DNA from: Candidatus Borrarchaeum weybense
GTDB taxonomy: Archaea; Asgardarchaeota; Sifarchaeia; Borrarchaeales; Borrarchaeaceae
Direction of reading: 5' to 3'
DNA: 64,000 bases
NCBI GenBank assembly: GCA_019057385.1
Contig: JAHQJS010000006.1
Location: 248,001-312,000 of the forward strand
Positions 18,093 through 27,009 of this stretch are shown piece by piece. Every line of letters starts with the position of its first letter. The stretch's first letter is position 1. The translations under genes and the position numbers were made by a program. The notes beneath the pieces were generated by a model. That model did no database searches. It was not told where the DNA came from and saw only the letters and a program-made list of their open reading frames with translations.

Positions 18093-18971
18093 ATGCGTAT
18101 AGGTATTATAACAAACCTTGAAAAGAGTTTTGAAGTTCAGGAATTAGTTAATTCATTGCAGAACAGACAAATTACACCTTTGATCTTTTCGTTTGATCAA
18201 CTTGCTGCAAATATTGGCTTTGAGAGAGACACTATTCAACTGAAGGACATAAATCTCTTGGATGAATTGGATGCACTAATCGTTAGAGGACCTCCTATGG
18301 GTACGTTAGAACAAATAACTGCTAAATTGGATATTTTATACAAATTAGAAGGTCTAGGAATTACGATTATCAATTCCCCTAAAGCAATTGAAGTGTCTGG
18401 GGATAAATTTCTTTCAGGAATTCGACTTGCAGAAGTTGGTTTACCAGTACCTAAAAGTATAGTAACTGAGACTCTAGATGCCGCACTCGATGGCTTCTCA
18501 AATTTGGGGGAAGACGTAATTGTAAAACCAATTATTGGGAGTAGAGGGCGAGGAGTTGTAAGAATAACAGATCGGGAAATTGCTTGGCGTATATTTGATA
18601 CGTTAATTCGCTCTAATCAAGTCATTTTCATGCAAGAATACCTTCCTCATGGATTACAAGATATTAGAACTCTTGTTGTTGGCAATACGGTAACTGCTGC
18701 AATGTATCGGTTATCTAATAACTGGAAATCTAATATAAGTGAAGGTGCTATACCAAAACCTTGCAAGATTGATGAATCATTGGAACAACTGAGTATAGAT
18801 GCTTCTAAAACTCTTGGGTGTGAACTGGCTGGAATCGATTTAGTTGAAGTAAAAAACACAAGATATGTTATAGAGGTAAATCCAAGTCCTGGATGGAAGG
18901 GATTACAAAGCGTTACCGAACATTCGATTGCTGATGCGATCATTAACAAAATATTAACAAAGATAGCGTGA
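18093..18971 (+). CDS. RimK-family ATP-grasp alpha-L-glutamate ligase (MptN/CofF-like), copy 1
   Basis: About 292 residues from the ATG at MRIGIITN; the track start 17 codons upstream gives a non-conserved leader. ATP-grasp features are INSPKAIEVSGDKFLS, the lysine strand DVIVKPIIGSRGRGV, QEYLPHGLQDIR and the metal-binding end YVIEVNPSPGWKGL. RimK-type ligases add glutamate to tetrahydromethanopterin (MptN) or coenzyme F420 (CofF), or modify proteins and amino-group carriers. Placement three genes before cofE and next to an mtrA-mtrH fusion favours a cofactor role. A paralogue lies immediately downstream. Confidence 0.82.
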   Translation: MRIGIITNLEKSFEVQELVNSLQNRQITPLIFSFDQLAANIGFERDTIQLKDINLLDELDALIVRGPPMGTLEQITAKLDILYKLEGLGITIINSPKAIEVSGDKFLSGIRLAEVGLPVPKSIVTETLDAALDGFSNLGEDVIVKPIIGSRGRGVVRITDREIAWRIFDTLIRSNQVIFMQEYLPHGLQDIRTLVVGNTVTAAMYRLSNNWKSNISEGAIPKPCKIDESLEQLSIDASKTLGCELAGIDLVEVKNTRYVIEVNPSPGWKGLQSVTEHSIADAIINKILTKIA

Positions 18972-19101
18972 TTTAACTCAATCCTTGAAATAAATTGGGA
19001 GCAAAGGAGGAATTGGTAACATCATTTCTTGATATTGCTAGATTTTTTCCTCTTAAAATAATATGAATCTTCTAATGGTTTGTTAAAACTGATTAGAGAG
19101 T

Positions 19102-20007
19102 GTGAATTTGAAGATAGGAGTTGCAATTTCGTCATCAGGACAGACACTTCGTTGGCATGAATTGCAGTTAAAACGTGCATTGGATAAGAAAAATATCTCT
19201 ACAGTTTTCTTCCCAATAAAAGATACAATAGCAAATTATAGTAGATCCACTTTAGGTGTTCATTATAACAACTCTAATTTAATTAATGAACTAAGCGGCG
19301 TCCTAGTTAGGGGGCCAGGAATCGGCGTTTTGGAACAAATCTATTTTCGAATGAATGTGGTTAGACTCTTTGAGCACTCAGGTACTTATGTCATTAATTC
19401 GGCAAAAGCAATTGAGCAAGCAAGTGACAAATTATTTACGTCTATGGCTTTAGACGGGGCAAATATTTCAGTACCTCCAACCATGGTGGCACAGAAAATC
19501 GATGACGCAATGAATTTCTTTAAAAGCTATAAAGATATAGTAATAAAGCCGTTGTTTGGTTCAATGGGCCAGGGGATTACTCGCATAACAGATGAGGACA
19601 CAGCATATTTAATATTTGAAACTTTAGAGCAATTTGATTTGATCATTTATCTCCAGAAATTTATTCCACATGGAAATCGAGATATTAGAGCCTTGGTGAT
19701 AGGAGATCAAGTTATTGCAGCTATGTATCGAGTTGCAGAAAACAATGGTTGGAAAACGAATGTAAGTCTAGGAGCTACTCCTGAAGTGTGTGAGCTGAAT
19801 GAGAAGTTAAAAAAAATCTGCGTTAGAGCTGCTCAAATAGCAGGTTGCGAAATCGCAGGAATTGATATAATGATCCCCGAAAATGAACAGGATACTGATT
19901 ACTATCTACTTGAAGTAAATGCATGTCCTGCATGGGAAGGTCTGCAGAAAACTACAACATTAAACATAGCTGAAGTTATTGTAGATTATATAGCAACCAG
20001 AGTATAA
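19102..20007 (+). CDS. RimK-family ATP-grasp alpha-L-glutamate ligase (MptN/CofF-like), copy 2
   Basis: 301 residues from a GTG start. It is a tandem paralogue of the previous gene with the same blocks: INSAKAIEQASDKLFT, DIVIKPLFGSMGQGITRITD, LQKFIPHGNRDIRALV and YLLEVNACPAWEGL. The two copies are well diverged, suggesting distinct substrates, for example one for H4MPT and one for F420. A strong SD (AAAGGAGG) lies 80 bp upstream next to a short 17-codon frame, not next to this start. Confidence 0.82.
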   Translation: MNLKIGVAISSSGQTLRWHELQLKRALDKKNISTVFFPIKDTIANYSRSTLGVHYNNSNLINELSGVLVRGPGIGVLEQIYFRMNVVRLFEHSGTYVINSAKAIEQASDKLFTSMALDGANISVPPTMVAQKIDDAMNFFKSYKDIVIKPLFGSMGQGITRITDEDTAYLIFETLEQFDLIIYLQKFIPHGNRDIRALVIGDQVIAAMYRVAENNGWKTNVSLGATPEVCELNEKLKKICVRAAQIAGCEIAGIDIMIPENEQDTDYYLLEVNACPAWEGLQKTTTLNIAEVIVDYIATRV

Positions 20008-20035
20008 CGAAGAGCACATTGAAGGACAAATCTCG

Positions 20036-20671
20036 ATGAATACCACAATAGCGATTTTATCCGGAGGAAAATCTCATAGACTTAAGTCAGTTGTCCCAGA
20101 CAAAGGTTTACTATTGCTGAACAACAAACCAATGATTTTATGGGTGATAGAGGTTATTCAAGAACTCTCTAATAACATTCTAGTCATCGTAAGTTCAGAA
20201 AGTCAAAAAGAAAAATATCTTGAAGTTATAGAAAATCTTGCAGAAATGGTGATAGACAAAAGAGAGTCTATTAGGAGTTCCTTGCTGGGTGCACACGCAG
20301 CATTCATGCATGCAAGTGGGAAATACACCATTTTATTACCTAACGATACGCCTTTATTAAATCGAGATGCCTTACTCCTATTAATAGAATTATGTGAAGA
20401 CTATGATGTGGTATTACCCCGATGGCCAAACGGATTTATCGAGCCCTTACATGCCATTTACAGGACAGAAATTGCAAGAAAAAGATCAACGGAACTGATA
20501 CAGAAAAACCAATATAAACTAGATGGTCTGCTACAAAATGCAAACGTTTTGTATATCAATACTGAGATTTTCAAACAATTTGACCCTCAACTTAATATGT
20601 TTTTCAACGTAAATACCCCAGGTGATCTGAAGAAACTAAAAGGTTTAGTCAAAAAGCCTCAAAGGAGATAA
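20036..20671 (+). CDS. MobA-like nucleotidyltransferase
   Basis: 211 residues with a glycosyltransferase-A-like NTP-transferase fold. The N-terminal ILSGGKSHRLKSVVPDKGLLLLNNKPMI corresponds to the MobA LAGGxSxRMGxDKxLLxLxGKP motif, and LLPNDTPLLNRDAL is the metal-binding DxPxL-type segment. MobA attaches GMP to molybdopterin. In this cofactor cluster it might instead activate another phosphate-bearing precursor (a CofC-like role), but the sequence looks MobA-like. It is translationally linked to cofE, whose SD overlaps this gene's end. Confidence 0.75.
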   Translation: MNTTIAILSGGKSHRLKSVVPDKGLLLLNNKPMILWVIEVIQELSNNILVIVSSESQKEKYLEVIENLAEMVIDKRESIRSSLLGAHAAFMHASGKYTILLPNDTPLLNRDALLLLIELCEDYDVVLPRWPNGFIEPLHAIYRTEIARKRSTELIQKNQYKLDGLLQNANVLYINTEIFKQFDPQLNMFFNVNTPGDLKKLKGLVKKPQRR

Positions 20672-20677
20672 GATGAA

Positions 20678-21445
20678 TTGGAACTCCCGAAAATTGAAAT
20701 TTTTCCAATCCCCGGTATACCTATCATACGAGAAGGGGATAATACTGGAGAAATAATATGCCAATGTATAAACAACACGCGGATTGCTTTACAAGAAGAG
20801 GATATAATAGTTATAGCCCATGCGATAGTTTCAAGAGCGGAAGGAAGATTGGTAGATTTAAGGACGGTCATACCTTCTGAGTTTGCACAAACGATTTCAG
20901 ATCAATGCGATAAAGACCCAAGACATGTAGAAGTGATTCTCAGTCAAGCAAAGTCAATCGTACGGATGAAAGATGGAATATTAATAGTTGAATCAAAAAC
21001 ACCAGCAGGATGGGTAATGGCAAACGCAGGAGTAGATCAATCTAATTCTCTTGGAGAAAACTTTGCTCTTCTTTTACCAGAGAATCCAGATCGTTCCGCA
21101 GAAACAATTAGAAAAAAAATACAAGAAGAATATGGGGTTGAAGTAGCAGTAATTATTACAGATACTTTTGGCAGAGCACTGCGTTCAGCTGCAGTTAATG
21201 TAGCTATTGGGACATCAGGGATTAAACCGATCCTAGACTTAAGAGGAGTGAAAGATCTCTTCGGCTATACATTGACTAGCACTTGCGTTGCGATCGCAGA
21301 TGAACTCGCTTCAGCTGCAGAGTTAATTAGTGGACAATCAAATGAGGGGTTTCCTGTTATTGTAATTCGTGGATACAAATATCAAAAGGGAACAGAATCC
21401 GCATTGTTGCTTGCTAGGCCAAGAGAAAACGCTCTCTTTTGGTGA
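20678..21445 (+). CDS. cofE: Coenzyme F420:L-glutamate ligase CofE
   Basis: 255 residues, full length for archaeal CofE. It carries the family blocks EIFPIPGIPIIREGDN, VIAHAIVSRAEGRLV, GWVMANAGVDQSNS, ITDTFGRALRSAAVNVAIGTSG and DLRGVKDLFGYTLTSTCVAIADELASAAELI. CofE adds glutamates to F420-0 using GTP. The start is a TTG positioned after AAAGGAG within the end of the MobA-like gene, so the two are co-translated. Its presence shows F420 use by the host. Confidence 0.95.
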   Translation: MELPKIEIFPIPGIPIIREGDNTGEIICQCINNTRIALQEEDIIVIAHAIVSRAEGRLVDLRTVIPSEFAQTISDQCDKDPRHVEVILSQAKSIVRMKDGILIVESKTPAGWVMANAGVDQSNSLGENFALLLPENPDRSAETIRKKIQEEYGVEVAVIITDTFGRALRSAAVNVAIGTSGIKPILDLRGVKDLFGYTLTSTCVAIADELASAAELISGQSNEGFPVIVIRGYKYQKGTESALLLARPRENALFW

Positions 21446-21515
21446 CTGCGAAATATGATAAAAAAGATTATAACTATCATCTAAAATTCAAAAATATCCG
21501 TAAAAGTTGATATAA

Positions 21516-23045
21516 ATGAAGGGTGACAACACCGAACTAAGAAAATGGCCTCCAGTTTCGGGTGATTGGGTACTAGGTAATCCAAACGCTCATATCGCTA
21601 TTATGACTTGCGGATCATATGAGTTGCCAAGTCATCTTGTAAACTCAAATAAAGATTATGTCGCAATTGCAGGTTTTTGTGAAGTTGAGAATGAGGGTAT
21701 AGCAAAAATATTACAAAATATATGCTCTAACGCATCTATTCGTGTACTAGTCGTCGCCGGCGAGAGAGTAAAAGGACATGAGCCCGGACAGAGTATTATT
21801 AGCCTCTATGAGAACGGCATTGATGATAATTTTACTATTATTGGAAGTAACGGTACCATACCCACGCTATTGCCCCGATATTTCAAAAATATAGATCCTT
21901 TCATATGGGTTTCACGCTTTCAACAGCAGATTGTGAATATTTTAGATTTGCGCAATGAAACAGATCTTAACAAAATTTCAGAAGAAATCGCTAAACTTGG
22001 AGAACAAGCATTTGAAACATTCCCCGATGAACCTCTCTTTCCTCCTGTGCAAAAGGTAAATTACGATTTTGGAACGTTGGCGAGTTCTGAATATGATATC
22101 ACTGAGATTGATGTAAAGAAAACTGAAAATATGCTTTTAGGAAATCCGCTCTTTTTTTCTAATACACAGCTACTGGTCTACGATATAGGTGGCACAAAGA
22201 TTGGAGGACAACGAGGAGAATACCCATGTGTCTTAGCTGGAACGATTTTTTATAAGGGTGATAAGACGGTGGAAAATTCCGATCGAGGATTATTTGACAA
22301 AAAACTAGCCGCTGATTACATTTATCAACAGGAACTAAAATCATTTGAATTTGAAATCCCATCAATGGTGCATGTCGTTGGTGAAACACCAATGGCTATT
22401 GAAAACTATCTATTGTTTGCTATAGAGCGTACAGACTCTCCGATTATAGTAGATTCCCCAGACGCTGCGACAAGGATTGCTGCAGTTCAGTTATCAAAAG
22501 ATATGGGGTTCGACAACCGAATAATTTACAATTCTATCTTTGTCCAAGATGAAGCGGAAATAAAGACGCTTACCGAAATTGGAGGCGTTGAATATGCAAT
22601 AATTTTACCATACGATCTCACTGTTGAAGAAAGGGTCGTAAAGACAAATGATCTCATTAATTTTGCAAAAGATGCTGTCAAGAAACCAATTTTGGATCCG
22701 GGTGTCCCTAAACTTGGTGAAGGGGGTTTTAGTGCACTCCATGCTGCATGGACCTTAAAAGATATTTACGGGTTCCCAATGGCTATTGGAATTCACAACT
22801 TACATTCAAGATTGCCAAAAAAGGAAAAAGGATTATCAGCAAAATCATTAGATTTTGGATTTAATTATGCGTTTCCATCAAATTTTGGGATAGATATTAA
22901 CATGTATGGACCGATAAAAAGGGCTGATAAAATCTTTCCAATGATTGCGGCTATTGAAACTATGATCGCTGATGAACTGATTAAAATCTACGATATATCA
23001 CCTAGACCTCCACATCCATATTATAAACTTGGTCTGGAAGGATGA
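21516..23045 (+). CDS. MtrA-MtrH fusion methyltransferase
   Basis: 509 residues joining two subunits of H4MPT S-methyltransferase. Residues about 10-180 are MtrA: WPPVSGDWVLGNP, ENEGIAKILQN, and VKGHEPGQS, where H88 matches the corrinoid-ligating histidine. Residues about 190-509 are MtrH: YDIGGTKIGGQRGEYP, FYKGDKTVEN, VHVVGETPMAIENY, and MYGPIKRADKIFPMIAAIETMIADE. MtrH transfers methyl from methyl-H4MPT to the MtrA cobamide. The usual MtrA membrane anchor is absent and no mtrB-G genes are near, so it is likely a soluble methyl shuttle rather than a sodium pump. It ends 3 bp before the next gene. Confidence 0.9.
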   Translation: MKGDNTELRKWPPVSGDWVLGNPNAHIAIMTCGSYELPSHLVNSNKDYVAIAGFCEVENEGIAKILQNICSNASIRVLVVAGERVKGHEPGQSIISLYENGIDDNFTIIGSNGTIPTLLPRYFKNIDPFIWVSRFQQQIVNILDLRNETDLNKISEEIAKLGEQAFETFPDEPLFPPVQKVNYDFGTLASSEYDITEIDVKKTENMLLGNPLFFSNTQLLVYDIGGTKIGGQRGEYPCVLAGTIFYKGDKTVENSDRGLFDKKLAADYIYQQELKSFEFEIPSMVHVVGETPMAIENYLLFAIERTDSPIIVDSPDAATRIAAVQLSKDMGFDNRIIYNSIFVQDEAEIKTLTEIGGVEYAIILPYDLTVEERVVKTNDLINFAKDAVKKPILDPGVPKLGEGGFSALHAAWTLKDIYGFPMAIGIHNLHSRLPKKEKGLSAKSLDFGFNYAFPSNFGIDINMYGPIKRADKIFPMIAAIETMIADELIKIYDISPRPPHPYYKLGLEG

Positions 23046-23048
23046 ATA

Positions 23049-24347
23049 GTGCTTAAATGTGCAGAAAACATTGAGGATCTCTATGGTCCGTATATCATTA
23101 GAGGAAGATCAATCGATTTAGTTTGGAGAACATATTTGTCAAAAATCATTGAACAAGGATTATCTGTAATCACAGAAGATAAACAACAGAAAACTAAGGA
23201 GACCTTATGTTGCATATCCCATTTGACTGACTGGAAAAGTGGGCGAATAGTTCCTAGAAATTATGTTGGATTATCACCAGAAATTATTAGAACACAATAC
23301 CTACCACAGTATCTAAGCGGCGAAAAGGGAGATCATACATACACCTACGGTTGGTGTGTAAGAAAAAGATTTGGATTTGACCAGACCAAACTGGCAGTCG
23401 AGCAATTAAAAACTTCAAGAACAGCATTCGCGCAACTTTGGAATCCTATAGAAGATCTAAAAAGTGCTAATCCACCTTGTGTTGACATAGCACTGTATTA
23501 CAATGATTTTTCAACAAAAATGCTCCACATGATTGCCTATATCCGTAGCAATGATATGGGACGTGCCCACTCTGATGATGTTGCAGGTCTCTACGAAACA
23601 TTTCTCCGTTATGACGGCGCCTTTAATTTATATGGAGCCCAGAAAGCTGCAGGTACATTAACAACCATTTCAGGTTCTGCTCATATATATGATACCTCAA
23701 TTCCTGAACTACAAGAAATTTTGGTTGGTTCTGTTACTTTAGCGAATGAAAATCAGCCTTTAAATACCAAAACTTTACCAGGGCCTATTTTGTTTCAATC
23801 AAGAACCTATCAAAGTTTCCTTTCAGAATTAGAAGTCAAATTCAAAAAATACTGCAGAGAAAATAATGGATCATTTGATCTCTTTTTTACTGTAAGATTT
23901 GATGATTTAGCTTCTTCTGATTTTGATTCGAGTCAAACATTAGAAAAATTAAATGACCAGATTAAAGATCCTTCGCTTGAAAGTACGATTCGAAATTATC
24001 AAGGAGTAACAGATACTGGGAATGCATCAAGTATTGATCAAATCGAGTTTATTGCAAAAAAACTTAGAAATGCACCGAGAAGTCGACGGATGGTTATTGC
24101 GCCTAATAATCCCTCCAAAAAAATCTATTCTTTGAATCCTATAATAGTTCAATTTCTTTATCGACTTGAAAAATTGTATACAATTGCATTATTCTCCAAT
24201 TACAGCCTTATAGATATTCCTAAGGCAGTAATTATGGTTAGAAATCTCCAAAATGAAGTCCTCAAAGGCACAGATATCGCTGCTGGACCTATAGTGTTTC
24301 TATTTATGCCTGGTACCCATAAAACCAAGCATTTCTCTCTTTCGTGA
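23049..24347 (+). CDS. Tandem thymidylate-synthase-fold protein
   Basis: 432 residues from a GTG. Residues about 70-230 fit archaeal thymidylate synthase: TYTYGWCVRKRFG, catalytic-cysteine context NPPCVDIALYY (C144), IRSNDMGRAHSDDVAGLYE and TISGSAHIYD. Residues about 260-425 repeat the plan in degenerate form: APRSRRMVIAPNN, NPIIVQFLYRL, ALFSNYSLIDIPKAV and GPIVFLFMPGTHK, without the Cys or the RS pair. ThyA-type enzymes methylate dUMP using a folate or H4MPT C1 donor. Co-translation with the Mtr fusion suggests an H4MPT-linked role, but a second activity or purely structural second half is possible. Confidence 0.7.
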   Translation: MLKCAENIEDLYGPYIIRGRSIDLVWRTYLSKIIEQGLSVITEDKQQKTKETLCCISHLTDWKSGRIVPRNYVGLSPEIIRTQYLPQYLSGEKGDHTYTYGWCVRKRFGFDQTKLAVEQLKTSRTAFAQLWNPIEDLKSANPPCVDIALYYNDFSTKMLHMIAYIRSNDMGRAHSDDVAGLYETFLRYDGAFNLYGAQKAAGTLTTISGSAHIYDTSIPELQEILVGSVTLANENQPLNTKTLPGPILFQSRTYQSFLSELEVKFKKYCRENNGSFDLFFTVRFDDLASSDFDSSQTLEKLNDQIKDPSLESTIRNYQGVTDTGNASSIDQIEFIAKKLRNAPRSRRMVIAPNNPSKKIYSLNPIIVQFLYRLEKLYTIALFSNYSLIDIPKAVIMVRNLQNEVLKGTDIAAGPIVFLFMPGTHKTKHFSLS

Positions 24348-24397
24348 ATTATATGCATTCTGAAAAAGAATTTTTGATGAATGACATCTATTTGGTG

Positions 24398-25561
24398 TCA
24401 TCCTTTGAGAAACAAAATCTTAAGCTCATTTTCGTGGAATTTAGCCTTTTCGATCTCCTTGTCCCGAATAATTGTGGGGAGATATAAAACACGCTTGTAT
24501 TTGCCTACACGAATAACCAGTGTGTTACGATCGTGCTCGATTGATAATTCACCTTTTTCGCTGAAAGGCAGTTTTATAACCAGTTCATAGTTTCCATTGT
24601 CTTGTTGCACAAGTTGAAACGGTCTTTCTGTAGTTAGAGTTTCAGTCGGATCTTTATCATGATAGAGCGCATCTGCCACTTTTCCAAGAAGCGTGGTACC
24701 TATGATTTCTTCCTGGAACAGTGGAACTGGAAGAATTGGAAGTGGATCAAATGCTTCATCGATCTGATTCATATAATCGGCTTGCTGTTGTTTCCAGCGC
24801 ACAAAAAATGGATCACTAACCTCCTCTGGAAGTAATCTATTGACTACAACTCCGTCAACGAGAAAACCAAACAAGTTCATAAAGGTTAATGTGCGCATCG
24901 ATTCTAGTAATACCATTTTTTCTGGATTAACCACCAACTTAACCGTTGTGACCGATGGATCTACAAGCAGTTCTCGAACTTCCATTGCTTCTTCAATCAA
25001 AGAATCTGTAACTTTTTGCACATCTGCACCAGGTAATGAGACTGGTAAAAGCATCCGAAGTGGCTTTAATTCCTCAAGTATTATTTTTTCGAGCTCCACC
25101 AGATTTCGACCAAGTGAACCGATGACCTCTGGAAAACTCATTAAACGAAGTGTATGTCCTGTAGGCGCCGTATCCAATACTATAACATCGTACTCGTTTA
25201 TGTACTGACGGATAGTTAAAAGACTAAATAACTCATCCATTCCAGGAATTACTACCATCTCACTCGCTAAAGCTTGGTCAAACCCTCTCGCAGTAAATAA
25301 TTGTGTAAGATACTTGAGTACAATCTCCCATTTTTCCTCCATCAGGCGCTGGGAATCAATTTCCAGACCATATAAATTCTCGCTTATCTTTTTCGGGGAG
25401 TGACCACCTAAATTAATACCTATTGCGTCACTTAAACTATGAGCTGGATCTGTGCTGAGCATTAAAGTTTTTTTTCCATTCTCTGCACACCGTAAACCTG
25501 TAGCTGCCGACACAGTTGTCTTTCCGGTGCCACCTTTTCCTGTAAACACTAAAATTCGCAT
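24398..25561 (-). CDS. ArsA-family ATPase with C-terminal HSP20-like domain
   Basis: 387 residues. It has the deviant P-loop TGKGGTGKTT at residues 7-16, STDPAHSLSDA, and VLDTAPTGHTLRLM. The C-terminal ~85 residues (YELVIKLPFSEKGELSIEHDRNTLVIRVGKYKRVLYLP) form a beta-sandwich of the ArsA_HSP20 type. Such proteins are ArsA/Get3 relatives without the zinc CxxC, and their clients are unknown. It is convergent with the TS-fold gene and shares its upstream region with the PadR regulator gene on the same strand. Confidence 0.85.
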   Translation of the reverse strand: MRILVFTGKGGTGKTTVSAATGLRCAENGKKTLMLSTDPAHSLSDAIGINLGGHSPKKISENLYGLEIDSQRLMEEKWEIVLKYLTQLFTARGFDQALASEMVVIPGMDELFSLLTIRQYINEYDVIVLDTAPTGHTLRLMSFPEVIGSLGRNLVELEKIILEELKPLRMLLPVSLPGADVQKVTDSLIEEAMEVRELLVDPSVTTVKLVVNPEKMVLLESMRTLTFMNLFGFLVDGVVVNRLLPEEVSDPFFVRWKQQQADYMNQIDEAFDPLPILPVPLFQEEIIGTTLLGKVADALYHDKDPTETLTTERPFQLVQQDNGNYELVIKLPFSEKGELSIEHDRNTLVIRVGKYKRVLYLPTIIRDKEIEKAKFHENELKILFLKG

Positions 25562-25669
25562 TTAATAACTTCCTCTTTCATCGCAAGTAGTTCAACTCAA
25601 CTATCCATTGAATCATAAAAAATTACTGAAAATTGAATAAAAACGAGTCAAATTGTGACGATTAGTGTT

Positions 25670-26281
25670 TTATTCAACACTTATCTCAAAAGATTTCGAA
25701 TTGTCGCCAGAATTCTTTTTTGGGTTACTTAGAGTATTGTTGACAGCCTCTAACTCACTTTCTAGAATTTTTTTATACTGCATGAGCACCTCTACAAGCT
25801 GATCTGGCTTTACAATTTGAATTAACCATTCTCTTAATTGTTTACCTCTATCTTCCATAAGCTGTATAACATCTTTTAGTCTGTTTTCTACATATGTTTG
25901 GTAAGGGCTAAAATATTCGTCGATAAAACTAACAAATTTGCCTAGTAGGTCGATTTCTTGATCAAAACGTTCTGCAATAATCTTTAGAACACCTTTTCCC
26001 TTGTCCGTTAATTGATACATCTTTTTTGTGCCACCCTCTCCACTTTCAGTGATATTCTGAATTAACTTATCATTTTCTAATCTGGAGAGTGTAGGATATA
26101 TTGTGCCGCTTTTTGGCTCCCATGCGCCACCAAACTTCCCTTTTAGATCTTGTATAATATCTGAACCTGCCATCGGCTTTTCTTGTAGCAGCACTAATAT
26201 TAAAAATTCAACTGGGCTCACTTTTCGTTCAAGTACATTTCTGAAAAGCCCTCTACCTAATCCTCGACCAAGCCAAAACAT
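25670..26281 (-). CDS. PadR-family transcriptional regulator
   Basis: 203 residues. The PadR winged helix spans about 20-100: SPVEFLILVLLQEKPMAGSDIIQDL, WEPKSGTIYPTLSRLENDKLI and KKMYQLTDKGKGVL. A helical C-terminal dimerisation region follows. The sensed signal is unknown. It lies 108 bp upstream of the ArsA-HSP20 gene on the same strand, so it may control it. The ATG has a GGAAGAG-like SD. Confidence 0.88.
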   Translation of the reverse strand: MFWLGRGLGRGLFRNVLERKVSPVEFLILVLLQEKPMAGSDIIQDLKGKFGGAWEPKSGTIYPTLSRLENDKLIQNITESGEGGTKKMYQLTDKGKGVLKIIAERFDQEIDLLGKFVSFIDEYFSPYQTYVENRLKDVIQLMEDRGKQLREWLIQIVKPDQLVEVLMQYKKILESELEAVNNTLSNPKKNSGDNSKSFEISVE

Positions 26282-26607
26282 GTTACTCTTCCTCTTTTTA
26301 ATAAATGTAGAGTTATCAAAATCAACGGGTTAAATTACCTTAAAAAGACTTTTGGTTATAAAAAATACTCTTTCAGTATTTATAAATACCATGTCGAAAA
26401 AATAAAAGAAAATCAAAAGAAAGAAAGACTTACAACATTTCCTTTGCCAGAACATGAAAAGAATCTATAAAATCAATGAAGAAAAGAATTTGAATGTTCA
26501 GGCAAATCGCACCACAGAGTATTCCTTTTTATTATTGACGCATCCTTCTATTTGTCGAAGAGTCTAATTTCGAAAAATATACGTTTTCAAAAAGAATCAA
26601 ATCCAAG

Positions 26608-26705
26608 TTCTGCCCCCGCCAAGATACCCGCGTTACACAGAGGGGAGGGGGAGGGAGCTCCAGAGCCTAAAAGAAAAGTAGTATTCAATTCGGCTCTGAA
26701 GCGTT
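26608..26705. ncRNA. GC-rich structured intergenic island, candidate ncRNA
   Basis: Within a ~730-bp gene-free AT-rich gap (26282-27009) there is an abrupt GC-rich block, ctgcccccgcc ... aggggagggggagggagctcc. It is followed by a perfect 7-bp stem CAGAGCC/GGCTCTG (26661-26667 with 26692-26698), and the C5 and G5 runs could also pair. GC islands in AT-rich archaea often mark structured RNAs, but I cannot name a family and the strand is undetermined. The rest of the gap shows nothing I recognise. Confidence 0.3.
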
Positions 26706-27009
26706 ATTTGTCAAATAGTCGTTATGCTTTTTAAAAATTTCGATCAATGTATATTGAGGTTTCTAGTTCAGAAAAAATTAAAGTGGATTTTGTAATATTC
26801 TGGTTAACGAATATTACTTTACGACATAAAGATAGGATTTCTTGCTTGCTTACGGGAACTGGTCACTTCTTCGTTGATCCAGCTTGATATTTCGCGGTTT
26901 CAAAATATGACAGTTGTATAAATTACAATTTGTAATCTAACAGAACAGCTAATCAAGTTTTGAATTCTTAATTCTCTTGCCCCGCTGACACGACGTATGC
27001 GACAAACGA

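Noticed and set aside
26552-26734. 60-codon ORF across the GC-rich island
   Set aside because: No SD, no recognisable protein pattern; the GC-rich block and stem suggest RNA rather than coding.
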